Positions 51,764-61,100 of a DNA stretch of 64,000 nt are shown here, piece after piece (position 1 is the stretch's first letter; each line of letters opens with the position of its first letter). The position numbers and the translations under genes were made by a program. The notes beneath the pieces are model-generated. The model saw nothing but the letters and a program-made list of their open reading frames with translations. It did no database searches and was not told the origin of the DNA. The DNA comes from Sphingobacterium sp. HMA12. Its GTDB lineage: Bacteria > Bacteroidota > Bacteroidia > Sphingobacteriales > Sphingobacteriaceae. The DNA lies in contig NZ_BEYR01000001.1 of the NCBI RefSeq assembly GCF_002933815.1, positions 1,592,691 through 1,656,690 of the forward strand, in the 5' to 3' direction.

Positions 51764-51929
51764 GATGATGTGATTTTTATGTCCAAAAGTTAATCGGATA
51801 ACTTTATGGTGATTTTAAACTAATTTAGCGCTTTTATTGGGCATTTCGCAAAAATTAGCTCTATTTATTCGACAAAATTTAAACCGAATAAAAAATTAAT
51901 ACCGTATATTTACATAGAAATACAATTTT

Positions 51930-52922
51930 ATGAAAATAGCTTTCTTTTCAACCAAACCTTACGATAAAGTCTTTTTTGAACGGGAAAACGAGACCTACGG
52001 TTTTCAATTCAATTTTTATGAAACCCATCTTGGCCCTCATATTGTCAATGCAATTGAAAACGAAGAGGTTGTCTGTGTTTTTGTCAATGATAAGTTGAAT
52101 CGGCAGGTAATCGAAGTCCTTGCACAGAAAGGTATAAAGTTGATTGCCCTGCGATGTGCAGGTTTCAATAATGTCGATCTGGCGGCCGCGAAAGAATTCG
52201 GTATCCCGGTCTGTCGTGTCCCAGCTTATTCTCCTGAAGCTGTTGCAGAACATACGATGGCGATGCTATTGACACTCAACCGGAAAACCCACAAAGCTTA
52301 TAATCGTGTCCGTGAGCAAAACTTTGCCTTAAATGGCTTGTTGGGCTTCAATATCCATCAGAAGAAGATTGGAGTTATCGGAACAGGTAAAATTGGAAAA
52401 GCATTTATCCGGATTGCCCTTGGATTCGGTGCAGATATCATTGCCTATGATCTGTATCCTGATCAGGATCTGATCGTAGCCGGTGTTCAATACAAAAGTC
52501 TCGACCAGTTATTTATGGACTCCGATATCATCTCATTGCATTGTCCACTTACACCAGATAACCATTACCTCATCAATAAAGAATCACTGGCAAAAATGAA
52601 GGACGGGGTTACCATCATCAATACAAGCCGTGGTAATCTTATTCATACAAATGATGCCATTCGTGCATTGAAAGAGCGTAAAATAGGATTATTAGGAATA
52701 GATGTGTATGAACAGGAAGAGAAACTATTTTTCAAAGATCTCTCCACAGCTATTATAGAAGATGACACCATCCAGTTATTGATGAGTTTTCCAAATGTTT
52801 TAGTAACGGCACATCAGGCTTTTTTCACAACGGAAGCACTCACCCAAATTTCTCAACGTACATTAAAGAGTATTGCTGATATCCTGGCCACCGGAACGAC
52901 AGACAATGAGGTCATATTATAG
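51930..52922 (+). CDS. ldhA: D-2-hydroxyacid dehydrogenase (D-lactate dehydrogenase-like)
   Basis: A 330-residue NAD-dependent dehydrogenase. Nucleotide-binding motif 'KKIGVIGTGKIGKAFIRIALGFGADIIAYD' (GxGxxG), catalytic Arg in 'TIINTSRGNLI', Glu in 'GIDVYEQEEKLFF' and His in 'VLVTAHQAFFTTEAL'. The N-terminal catalytic domain starts 'MKIAFFSTKPYDKVFFERENE', the pattern of the E. coli fermentative LdhA group. It reduces pyruvate to D-lactate under fermentation. Full length. The EamA exporter gene follows by 30 bases and may share the transcript. The upstream region is AT-rich with a weak -7-like TATATTTAC near 51906. Confidence 0.88.
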   Translation: MKIAFFSTKPYDKVFFERENETYGFQFNFYETHLGPHIVNAIENEEVVCVFVNDKLNRQVIEVLAQKGIKLIALRCAGFNNVDLAAAKEFGIPVCRVPAYSPEAVAEHTMAMLLTLNRKTHKAYNRVREQNFALNGLLGFNIHQKKIGVIGTGKIGKAFIRIALGFGADIIAYDLYPDQDLIVAGVQYKSLDQLFMDSDIISLHCPLTPDNHYLINKESLAKMKDGVTIINTSRGNLIHTNDAIRALKERKIGLLGIDVYEQEEKLFFKDLSTAIIEDDTIQLLMSFPNVLVTAHQAFFTTEALTQISQRTLKSIADILATGTTDNEVIL

Positions 52923-52952
52923 CACTGCACCCGAAGAGATCATTAACTTAAG

Positions 52953-53882
52953 ATGAATAATACAGATAGCAATAAAGTTTTGAAAGGCTTTTTATTGGCT
53001 GTTAGTGCAGCTATACTTTGGGGTGTTTCCGGAACTTTTGGCCAATTTCTTTTTCAGCAACGAGGCATAAATGTTGAATGGCTTATTACCATTAGAATGT
53101 TGATCACTGGTGCCGTCCTTTTAATCCTTGCAGGAGCAAGCAACCACAGCGACCTATGGACTATCTGGCGCAACGGCAGAGATGTTATTGATCTGCTCTT
53201 ATTCAGTATTGTTGGCGTGCTTGCCGTTCAATATTCATATTTTGCGGCGATCAACTATTCCAATGCTGCTACAGCAACGGTCATGCAATATACCGGCCCA
53301 GTGATGATCGCCATTTATATTGCATTAAAAGAGCGAAAATTTCCAAACGGCAAAACATGCCTGGCAATTATACTGGCCGTGTTAGGTACATTTCTACTGG
53401 TCACCCATGGTAAAATGGGCACGCTTTCGATCTCTGGAATCGCCCTATTCTTTGGGCTGGTGTCTGCGGTAACACTTGCCTTTTATACCTTACAACCTGT
53501 TTATCTCCTAAGTAAGTATAAGTCAACCATTGTCATCGGCTGGGGCATGCTTATCGGCGGAGCTGCATTTTGTTTTGTCAGAGTTCCCTGGGAGGTAGCC
53601 GGTGTCTGGGATATGCAGACTTATGCCTATACAGCGTTTATTGTTATTTTTGGAACGCTAATTCCCTTTTATGCCTATCTCACAGCCGTGAAATTAATCG
53701 GTGGACAAAAGACCAGCCTCCTTGCCTCCGCTGAACCCTTATCTGCGGCATTGCTGGCGGTACTATGGCTTAACACCCCATTTGCCTTTACAGACTGGAT
53801 GGGTACCGCATGTATAATATTAACTATTGTTTTACTCGGAACCGCAAAGGACACAAAAAAGCAATCCTCACAGGTTATATAA
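52953..53882 (+). CDS. EamA-family (DMT) exporter
   Basis: A 309-residue integral membrane protein with ten helices in two EamA repeats. Repeat one starts 'VLKGFLLAVSAAILWGVSGTFGQFLF', includes 'VQYSYFAAINYSNAATATVMQYTGPVMIAIYIALKERK'; repeat two starts 'LSISGIALFFGLVSAVTLAFYTLQPVYLL' and contains 'LIPFYAYLTAVKLIGGQKTSLLASAEPLSAALLAVLWL'. DMT carriers export amino acids or other metabolites; the RhaT/RarD/YdcZ subgroup cannot be fixed from this. It lies 30 bases behind the hydroxyacid dehydrogenase, so might export a product of that pathway, but this is guesswork. Confidence 0.88.
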   Translation: MNNTDSNKVLKGFLLAVSAAILWGVSGTFGQFLFQQRGINVEWLITIRMLITGAVLLILAGASNHSDLWTIWRNGRDVIDLLLFSIVGVLAVQYSYFAAINYSNAATATVMQYTGPVMIAIYIALKERKFPNGKTCLAIILAVLGTFLLVTHGKMGTLSISGIALFFGLVSAVTLAFYTLQPVYLLSKYKSTIVIGWGMLIGGAAFCFVRVPWEVAGVWDMQTYAYTAFIVIFGTLIPFYAYLTAVKLIGGQKTSLLASAEPLSAALLAVLWLNTPFAFTDWMGTACIILTIVLLGTAKDTKKQSSQVI

Positions 53883-54053
53883 ACAATGAATTCTGAATGC
53901 TGGTAAAAGGATACATAATCCTGAACAGCGTTAAAACAGTTTTAAAGCTAGTGTGAAAAAGACGTAATGCCGCAATTATGCTGTCAGCGTACCCGAATAT
54001 AGAGGGAAGTCCATCGATAATCGGTTAATGAATTAGAAATCTGCACTTTTTGG

Positions 54054-54061
54054 TAATTTTG
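54054..54061 (+). promoter_or_regulatory. -7 element of the gene at 54092
   Basis: TAATTTTG fits TAnnTTTG, 30 bases before the ATG at 54092. The bases 19 upstream do not match the -33 consensus. Confidence 0.45.
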
Positions 54062-54091
54062 CGTATACACAGATCAGATTAAAATCAAGTT

Positions 54092-54523
54092 ATGAAAGTC
54101 AACTTATCACGGAGTACACTTATTTTCTACAGCATTTTAGCTCCCTTCATTATGTATGGATCATTCTATAATCTTATGGGGCTTATTGCCGGTACCAGTA
54201 CAATTATTTCATTTGGTGCCTTTTCGCTTTTTGGCTTTGTGCTACTGCCGGCCTTACTTTTCTCTACCTATCGGCAGAATCGTTGTATTATACACAACGA
54301 CCACATAAGCATCGGAAAAAAAGATTACCCTTTTAGCAGCTATAAGGTATCCATTATTGATAAACAGTTACCATTTGCCCAAAGGCCAATTTTTTCTACA
54401 TTCAGAAAAAATTATTCAGACTTAACAATCCTGGAAAAATCAACGGGACAAGTTGTTTTTATGCAAGATCTTGATCTTTCAGCTCGGGTCATCGAAAAAA
54501 TGAAGGAAGCCTTACAGGCATAG
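54092..54523 (+). CDS. Small membrane protein, hypothetical, PH-like
   Basis: A 143-residue protein with two helices ('STLIFYSILAPFIMYGSFYNLMGLIAG' and 'FGAFSLFGFVLLPALLFSTY') and a C-terminal strand-rich part ('RCIIHNDHISIGKKDYPFSSYKVSIIDK', 'DLTILEKSTGQVVFMQDLDLSARVIEKMKEAL'). It resembles the layout of the proteins at 35032 and 35609 and likely belongs to a bPH-like group of Bacteroidota. A -7 element precedes it closely. Function unknown. Confidence 0.65.
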   Translation: MKVNLSRSTLIFYSILAPFIMYGSFYNLMGLIAGTSTIISFGAFSLFGFVLLPALLFSTYRQNRCIIHNDHISIGKKDYPFSSYKVSIIDKQLPFAQRPIFSTFRKNYSDLTILEKSTGQVVFMQDLDLSARVIEKMKEALQA

Positions 54524-54546
54524 ATCAACGGCATCAGATTATTTGG

Positions 54547-54666
54547 CTATTGATCTATTATAGGCCAAGATAGCGCTTTACCAGACTCCCCTTTTAAAGC
54601 AAAAGAGAAATGAGAAAGATCTTCAAAACCAAGATCGGGATAAATTTCTTTTAGGATCTTGCGCAC
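54547..54666 (-). pseudogene. Remnant resembling the C-terminal end of an AraC-type regulator
   Basis: A 39-codon frame after an upstream stop reads 'VRKILKEIYPDLGFEDLSHFSF' and then 'ALKGESGKALSWPIIDQ'. L-G-F-E-D-L-S-H-F-S is the hallmark second helix-turn-helix of AraC proteins, and G-E-S-G-K is the usual next segment. No N-terminal part is found nearby, so it would be a decayed fragment lying beside the deleted aldehyde dehydrogenase. The similarity is short and needs a search to confirm. Confidence 0.35.
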
Positions 54667-54695
54667 TTAACCTATAGCAAGATCCTAAAAGAAAT
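54644..54695. other. Perfect 19-bp inverted repeat with 14-base loop
   Basis: ATTTCTTTTAGGATCTTGC at 54644-54662 and its exact complement at 54677-54695. It lies inside the region of decayed genes, has no T-run, and does not resemble the terminators of this window. It may be a rearrangement scar. Confidence 0.5.
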
Positions 54696-54706
54696 GCAAC
54701 CACTAA

Positions 54707-55095
54707 TTACACTAAAATAGTTTTTGATTCAAGGTATTCTTCAAGTCCAAAAACACCAAACTCCCTCCCTACTCCCGACTGCTTAAAGCCGCCGAAAGAC
54801 GCTAAGGGGTCGATATTGCATACTCCAGCACCATCACGTCGATTAGTTCCTGCTTTTTGCCCGCTACAGCGTCTTTTAAACGCCGAAGCAGTGCTATTCG
54901 TTCAGAAATGCCGTATTGAGAAAATCCTTTTAAGGCCTGTTTTGCCGCCTCAACGGCCAAATACACATCGTATTCATCACCAAGTACAACAGAACCTATG
55001 TGCTGGCCATTGGTCGGATTGATCAAATCGAAGCTCTCCGTGCCATGAGGTAGTACAATTTCGCCATTAATTAAAAACCGATTTATCTTTTTCAT
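54707..55095 (-). pseudogene. Aldehyde dehydrogenase with a large internal deletion
   Basis: The frame from 55095 gives the usual N-terminus of aldehyde dehydrogenases ('FDLINPTNGQHIGSVVLGDEYDVYLAVEAAKQALKGFS' to 'LIDVMVLEY'). It then breaks into a stop, while a second frame continues '[21 protein letters not shown]' and '[15 protein letters not shown]' to the stop at 54707, the usual C-terminus. About 340 residues between, including the cofactor-binding and catalytic Cys/Glu segments of a normal 470-residue enzyme, are missing, so no active enzyme can be made. The junction lies near 54820 ('GAGTATGCAAT'). Confidence 0.75.
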
Positions 55096-55209
55096 GATCT
55101 TCTATTTTTATCCAAAGTTCACAAAAATCAACCGGTCAAGTTTTGTTGTGTAGCTCAAAAATACATTGTTGTATGGCTCATGTCTATCGTGTTACAGGCG
55201 CGATTCATC

Positions 55210-55542
55210 TTAACTCTTTTTATAGTGCAGCCACCATTCATCCAGCTGCTCAATAATCGGCAGCAAAGTCTTGCCCATTTCGCTCAGCTTATATTCTACA
55301 CGCGGTGGTGATTCTGCATAAATCTGTCGGCAAAGGATACCATCGCGCTCCAGTTCACGCAATTGTACGGTCAATGTGGTCTGCGCCATATCAGCCATCT
55401 CCCTTCGCAATTCCCCGAACCGTTTAGGGCATTTTTTTGCAATGGCTTTGATAAGTAAAACCTTCCATTTTCCACCAATGATCTTGAAAATACCATTGAC
55501 ATCACAACAACTTCCAAAAAATTCACTTTTTTTTTCATCCAT
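55210..55542 (-). CDS. HxlR-family transcriptional regulator
   Basis: A 110-residue winged-helix protein with the HxlR pattern 'CDVNGIFKIIGGKWKVLLIKAIAKKCPKRFGELRREMADMAQTTLTVQLRELERDGILCRQIYAESPPRVEYKLSEMGKTLLPIIEQLDEWWLHY'. Two Cys near the N-terminus ('GSCCDVN') are commonly the redox or electrophile sensor in this family. The start at 55542 (MDEKKSEFFG) follows GAGG by five bases; an upstream GTG at 55548 is possible. It is divergent from the MFS transporter, which it probably represses. Confidence 0.93.
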   Translation of the reverse strand: MDEKKSEFFGSCCDVNGIFKIIGGKWKVLLIKAIAKKCPKRFGELRREMADMAQTTLTVQLRELERDGILCRQIYAESPPRVEYKLSEMGKTLLPIIEQLDEWWLHYKKS

Positions 55543-55594
55543 AATCACCTCATACTGACCATTAGTTCATAAAACCATACTAAGTACATCATTT

Positions 55595-55645
55595 ATAACT
55601 ACTTGACTATAAAAAATATCCAAACTACTTTTGACTATAAAATTA
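55595..55645. promoter_or_regulatory. Direct repeats between HxlR and MFS genes, candidate HxlR operator
   Basis: The block CTACTTGACTATAAAA near 55600-55615 recurs as CTACTTTTGACTATAAAA near 55625-55642, about 25 bases apart, in the divergent intergenic region. HxlR regulators bind repeated sites of about this spacing, so repression of the transporter is a reasonable inference. Only sequence repetition is seen. Confidence 0.45.
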
Positions 55646-55662
55646 TCAAAAACTTTGGCTAT

Positions 55663-57111
55663 ATGCGCTTCCGAATTAAAGATTTGCTTCACATTTTTAT
55701 CCTATCCATTGGCATCTTTTTGTTTGTCATCGATCTATTCATTATCAATGTTTCCCTACCGACCATACAACAAGCCCTGGATCTGAGCAATAGTGCAACC
55801 CAGTGGATCATCATCTTATACATTATTGGTTATGCCAGCCTACTGATCAATGCAGGCAATGCCGGAGACTATTTTGGCAAAAAAAAATTATATGTCATGG
55901 GTATGGCCGGTTTTACCTTTGCATCAATTTTATGTGGGCTGTCAACCAATATCTACCTTCTGCTACTGGGGAGATTACTGCAAGGGATTAGTTCAGGTAT
56001 GATGGTACCACAGGGTATCGCTCTGATCACTGTGCTTTTTGAAGACGCCTCAAAGCGATCTATGGCCTTGGGGATATATGGTAGCATCGCAGGTATTGCC
56101 TCGGTGATCGGACAGCTGCTCGGGGGGTTACTTCCCGATCAGTCCTGGATTCATGAAAGCTGGCGCCTTATTTTCTTAATTAATATTCCAATAGGTATCC
56201 TCGCCTGTATCGCTGCTTACTGCTATGTCCCCCGGGACCAGCCAAACCCCAGATCCACAATTTCGTTTATACCGATGCTGAGTTTATTTATACTCTTGAT
56301 GGGCATAATATCTCCGTTGGTCATGGGCCCTGAGCTGCATTGGCCGATCTGGTCTATCCTATTGCTGGCAGCTGCACTTATCTTTACACTATTATTCCTA
56401 AAAAAGCAGAAGAAACTATACAAAACGGGACAACAGTCGCTTTTTAACTTCTCCCTTTTCCGCAACAAGGTTTTCAATCTGGGACTGATTGCGGCATTAG
56501 CGTATTACATGGTTCAAGATGCTTATTTCATTATTAACTCTAATTATCTACAGCATCACAAAAGCTATACAGCAACAATGACAGGCATCGCATTCGTCTA
56601 TCAGGGTATAGGCTATGTTGTTGCCAGCATCATGGTCAGCAGGTTTATTCAACGCCATGGCAAAGCCGTTGTACTCATCGGACTGGGAATAATGGTTATG
56701 GGCCTATTTCTTCATTTACTTGTTCTCAATAAGGTAAATGTCGCAAGCGATCAGCTTCATCTGCTCTTTTTCTTTTATGGGCTTGGCTGTGGTAGTGTCC
56801 TACCATCCCTGATGACCCTAGCCTTAAAAGATCTCAGCAAGGGATTGATCGGCGTGGGATCCGCGATTTACCTTACCGTACAGCAACTGTCCATCTGCCT
56901 CGGTATTACATTTGTTGTCGGCCTGTTCTTACATGAAAATGGGAATTCCTTTTTCCGGCTGAACAATATTATTGTAGCTTACGGCTCTGCTACCACAGTA
57001 TCTGTTTTATTATTGCTATTGGTTGCCTGTTGTATTATCTTCTTACCCGCAACTGGGAAAAAGAAGCGTAACGTTATTACCGCTCAGCAAAAGCATGACT
57101 GTGAAGTCTAA
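55663..57111 (+). CDS. DHA2-type MFS transporter (EmrB/QacA-like)
   Basis: A 482-residue 14-helix carrier. The start at 55663 (MRFRIKDLLHIFILSIGIFLFVIDLFIINVSLPTIQQ) puts motif 'D-L-F-I-I-N-V-S-L-P-T-I' at the usual DHA2 position, and 'AGDYFGKKKLYVMGMAGFTFASILCGLS' is motif A. Further helices include 'LLLGRLLQGISSGMMVPQGIALI' and 'YGLGCGSVLPSLMTLALKDL'. It exports drugs or toxic metabolites with proton exchange. The adjacent divergent HxlR gene is the usual local regulator. The frame is open to a TTG at 55603, which is less likely. Confidence 0.92.
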   Translation: MRFRIKDLLHIFILSIGIFLFVIDLFIINVSLPTIQQALDLSNSATQWIIILYIIGYASLLINAGNAGDYFGKKKLYVMGMAGFTFASILCGLSTNIYLLLLGRLLQGISSGMMVPQGIALITVLFEDASKRSMALGIYGSIAGIASVIGQLLGGLLPDQSWIHESWRLIFLINIPIGILACIAAYCYVPRDQPNPRSTISFIPMLSLFILLMGIISPLVMGPELHWPIWSILLLAAALIFTLLFLKKQKKLYKTGQQSLFNFSLFRNKVFNLGLIAALAYYMVQDAYFIINSNYLQHHKSYTATMTGIAFVYQGIGYVVASIMVSRFIQRHGKAVVLIGLGIMVMGLFLHLLVLNKVNVASDQLHLLFFFYGLGCGSVLPSLMTLALKDLSKGLIGVGSAIYLTVQQLSICLGITFVVGLFLHENGNSFFRLNNIIVAYGSATTVSVLLLLLVACCIIFLPATGKKKRNVITAQQKHDCEV

Positions 57112-57146
57112 TAATACCATGAAGTATAGGAGTAAAGAAGACTACA

Positions 57147-58097
57147 TTAGTCTTTTGGTTCGTATTTTTTAAACAGGGCGTAGTCATAAGGGATGTGCAT
57201 ACTTAAAGATTTGGCTTCCCATGTATCGCCTCCATCGGGAAGATAAAAATCATAGGCATTGTCCAAGAAATTCTCCCCATCAGGAGCTTCCTGCCAATGT
57301 TTCTTTTCCCGATTATAGAGTAATATCATGCAGCTTACACAGTGTTTGTTGCCCTCTTTATTGGGGTTTTCATAGCATTGTCCAATTTTAATATTCAACT
57401 TTTGCTGAATGATCACGTCTGTCAATCGTCTATTTGTAAGGTAAATTAAAGCTAATTGCGCATCTTCATCTGTTGGAGTCTTCTTTGCGGGGATCAGTTT
57501 ATCGAATTGAGCATTTTTAATCCTCTCCATTTCTGCCGATTTGAATTCGGGAGGAAGAAGATTGGTATCGATAGGCCGGAAGTCCTCTGCATCAGCTACC
57601 CTGGTGACACCGGGTTCCAAAGAGACTTTTCGGTCTGCAGTATCAGCATCCAAAGCCGCTGCTCCTCCATCATTTTTATCAAACACTTGAGCAAGATCTG
57701 ACAGATGATGTCCGATATGGTTAAAACCAACAACATAGCGTAAAAAAACAAAACCTAAGGCAAGCACAGCAAAGCCTATTATTAAGCCTTTCTTACTCCC
57801 CGCCCTCTTGCTTTTGTCCCGTTCTACTTCCAAAAAAGAAGACGGTTCAGGCTCTCCCCTGGCTGAAGTTTCGCTATTGGACATTTCGTCGTAATCAACT
57901 AAGAACAGGTCTTTGCCATCAAAAAGATCTATATCACCTTCGTCAAATAGTTGAACAATATCACGGGCCGTTTTAAATTTTACATTTGCACGGTTGGCGA
58001 TCAGGTCAATGGCACCGTCGCGATCATCTTGTTTGATCAAATCGATGATGATTTCTTTTTCGATTTCAATTTTATTAACGAGAATATTTTTGTTCAT
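57147..58097 (-). CDS. Hypothetical membrane-anchored protein
   Basis: A 316-residue protein. N-terminal about 1-100 is soluble and helical ('LVNKIEIEKEIIIDLIKQDDRDGAIDLIANRANVKFKTARDIVQLFDEGD'), then one membrane helix 'GLIIGFAVLALGFVFLRYVVGF' at about 104-125, then a polar outside part with 'GQCYENPNKEGNKHCVSCMILLYNREKKHWQEAPDGENFLDNAYDFYLPDGGDTW'. Cysteines at 'GQCYE' and 'HCVSC' could bind metal or form a disulphide. No family is recognised. It lies upstream of dnaE2 on the opposite side of a 81-base gap, same strand, so it may be the last gene of the imu transcript, although no overlap suggests it. Confidence 0.6.
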   Translation of the reverse strand: MNKNILVNKIEIEKEIIIDLIKQDDRDGAIDLIANRANVKFKTARDIVQLFDEGDIDLFDGKDLFLVDYDEMSNSETSARGEPEPSSFLEVERDKSKRAGSKKGLIIGFAVLALGFVFLRYVVGFNHIGHHLSDLAQVFDKNDGGAAALDADTADRKVSLEPGVTRVADAEDFRPIDTNLLPPEFKSAEMERIKNAQFDKLIPAKKTPTDEDAQLALIYLTNRRLTDVIIQQKLNIKIGQCYENPNKEGNKHCVSCMILLYNREKKHWQEAPDGENFLDNAYDFYLPDGGDTWEAKSLSMHIPYDYALFKKYEPKD

Positions 58098-58178
58098 CTA
58101 ATTTTATGTTCTTTTCAGGTGATTCCAGTTGTCGTACCTACTTTACGCATTTCAAAAATGAGATTAATAAATGGAAGA

Positions 58179-61100
58179 TCAATGAAAATTTCGTCCTTTA
58201 TAAAAAACCTGTGTTACCTGCTCATCTTCTTCGGCCAGATTTTTCAATAAACCAGACATATCAAAGCAGCGTTCGGCAATAATATGGATCACTTCACCTT
58301 CAACCTGTACTTTACCAGCGACCATAAATAATTTAGCCCGGAGGATTTCTTTTCGGTATTTTTCAAATACTTTACTCCAGATGACCACATTTGCAAAGCC
58401 TGTATCATCTTCAATAGTAACAAATAACACGCCCCTGGAAGTCCCCGGACGCTGCCGTACGGTAATCAATCCACAGACTTTAACAGGCATATTATTTTTT
58501 ATCAGCCCTAATTTTTCAGTTGGAACAACATGGAGCAAGTCTAATTTGTCACGTAGGAAACTCACCGGATGTGCTTTGATAGACAGCCCCGTTCTTGCAT
58601 AATCCGCTACGACATGTTGGCTGGGGCGCAACAAAGGTAATTCAATCTGCCCTTCAGCAGTTGATGATGAAGGTTTTCCTTCGAATATACCAATGGGGCG
58701 ATCACCCAAAGCTGTGATTTCCCACAGTGCTCGCCTACGGTCGATGCCAAGCGAACGAAAGGCATCTGCCTCGGCTAAACGTTCCAGTCCCGACAGGGAT
58801 ACTCCGGCTTCCATCATCGCCGTGATCGTCGAATACCCCTGTTTACGCCCTTTGGTCAACACCTGTGCCTCTTCTTCCGAAAAGCCTTTAATCTGACGAA
58901 GGCCTAAGCGCAGGGCATGTTGTTTGCCCATATCACCTTCTAGGGTGTTATCCCAAAGGGAATGGTTGATATCTATTGGGAGAACGTTCACCCCATGCCG
59001 CTCGGCATCAATAACGATCTGTGCCGGTTGATAGAATCCCATAGGCTGGCTATTGAGCAGGGAAGCCGCAAAAATATCGGGATAATGGCATTTTATCCAT
59101 GAAGAGACATAGACCAGCAGTGCAAAAGAGGCCGCATGGCTTTCCGGAAATCCATAACTTCCGAATCCTTCCAGCTGGCGAAAGACGCGCACGGCAAACT
59201 CTTCCGTATACCCTTTCTTCACCATGCCATCGATCATCTTCTGCCTGAAAAACGACACCTGTCCTTTTGCTTTAAAAGTTGCCATACTGCGTCGCAGTTC
59301 ATCCGCTTCGGCGGGTGTGAATCCAGCTGCAACAATTGCAATCTCCATGGCCTGTTCCTGAAAAAGCGGAACCCCTAAGGTTTTTTCCAGAATTGCTCTA
59401 ATTTCCTCTTTGGGATAGTCCACGCCCTCTTCTTTGTTACGCCGACGCAAATAAGGATGTACCATATCCCCCTGTATCGGTCCCGGACGTACGATGGCCA
59501 CCTCGATAACCAGATCATAAAACTCCCGCGGCTTTAACCGCGGTAGCATGGACATCTGCGCCCGGCTCTCAATCTGAAATACGCCCAATGTATCGGCGTG
59601 ACAGATCATATCATACACCTTCGGGTCATGGTCAGCGCCAATGCCTGCCAAAGTCAGATCCAGTCCATAATGTCTTTTGGTAAGATCAAAGGCCTTCCGG
59701 ATACAGGTCAGCATGCCCAATGCCAATACATCCACTTTCAGGAAACCCAGCGCCTCTAGATCATCTTTGTTCCACTCCAGGTTGGTCCGGTTATCCATAC
59801 GCGCATTCACAAGCGGACAGAGTTCATGGAGATTGCCCTGGGTAATGACAAAACCGCCTGTATGCTGCCCCAATTGCCTTGGAAACCCAATATACTGATG
59901 GGTCAGTTCGAGCACTTTACGTAAGTGCGGATCTTCGGGATTAAATCCCTGCTCCATTAAACGTTCCAGATCAATATCCTCATCCCAATGACTGCTTACC
60001 ACACCCGCCAAACGGCCAACGGTATCCATGGATAGCCCCATCGCTTTTCCAACATCCCGAACTGCCCCTTTAGCCCGTACCTGCGTCACTGTGGCCACAA
60101 TAGCCGCACGGTTGCGGCCGTATTTTTCATAGATATACTGGATCACCTCTTCACGGCGTTCATGTTCAAAATCAACATCTATATCCGGTGGTTCATCCCG
60201 GGCATCAGACATAAACCGGGCAAAGAGCAGCCTAAACTCAGCAGGGTTGACCGAGGTAATGCCCAGACAATAACAAATGGTAGAATTGGCAGCCGAACCG
60301 CGTCCCTGGCACAAAATACCCCTCTCTTTTGCAAAACGTACATAATCATAGACGGTCAGAAAATAAGAAGCATAATTTTTTCGTTCGATAAAATCAAGTT
60401 CCATTTGGATGGTATCACGAATGGCATCGGGGATCTGGTCATCAAATCTACTCTTTGCCCCCTTCCAGGTCAAATAAGCCAGTTCTTCCTGTGCAGTACG
60501 TCCATTGGATGATAATTCATCCGGATAAACATATTTTAAATCGTCCAGCGAGAAACAGCATGCTGCTGCTATTTCCATCGTCCTGGCGATGGCCTCGGGG
60601 TATGGCCTAAACAGGCGCTCCATCTCCGCAATAGGTTTCAGATAACGCTCAGCATTGGGGTATAATTTAAATCCGGCTGTCCGAATCGTACATTTCTCCC
60701 GGATACAGGTCAAAACATCCTGTAATTCCCGCCGTTCGGGAATATGATAATGTACATCACCTAAAGCAACAAGAGGGATAGCAAGATTTTCACCCAGTTG
60801 CTGCATACGAAACAAGAGCTTTGCATCATCACCACGGTAGAGCCGTTTGACACCTAAATACAAAGTCGTCCCCAATTGCTGCCTGTATTCCGTCGCAAAT
60901 GCGATAAATTCCCCTTCAAGCTCAAATCTGGCCGTTAATCTGTCGGGGGGACAAATGATAAATTTGATTCCTTCTTTATACTGATAAACATCAGATCTAT
61001 AGAGCGAGCATTTGCCTTTCTCGGCACGCAGATTACCAACGGTCAATAAGGATGATAAACGTCCATAGGCTTCCTTATCGGTTGGATATGCCAATAGACT

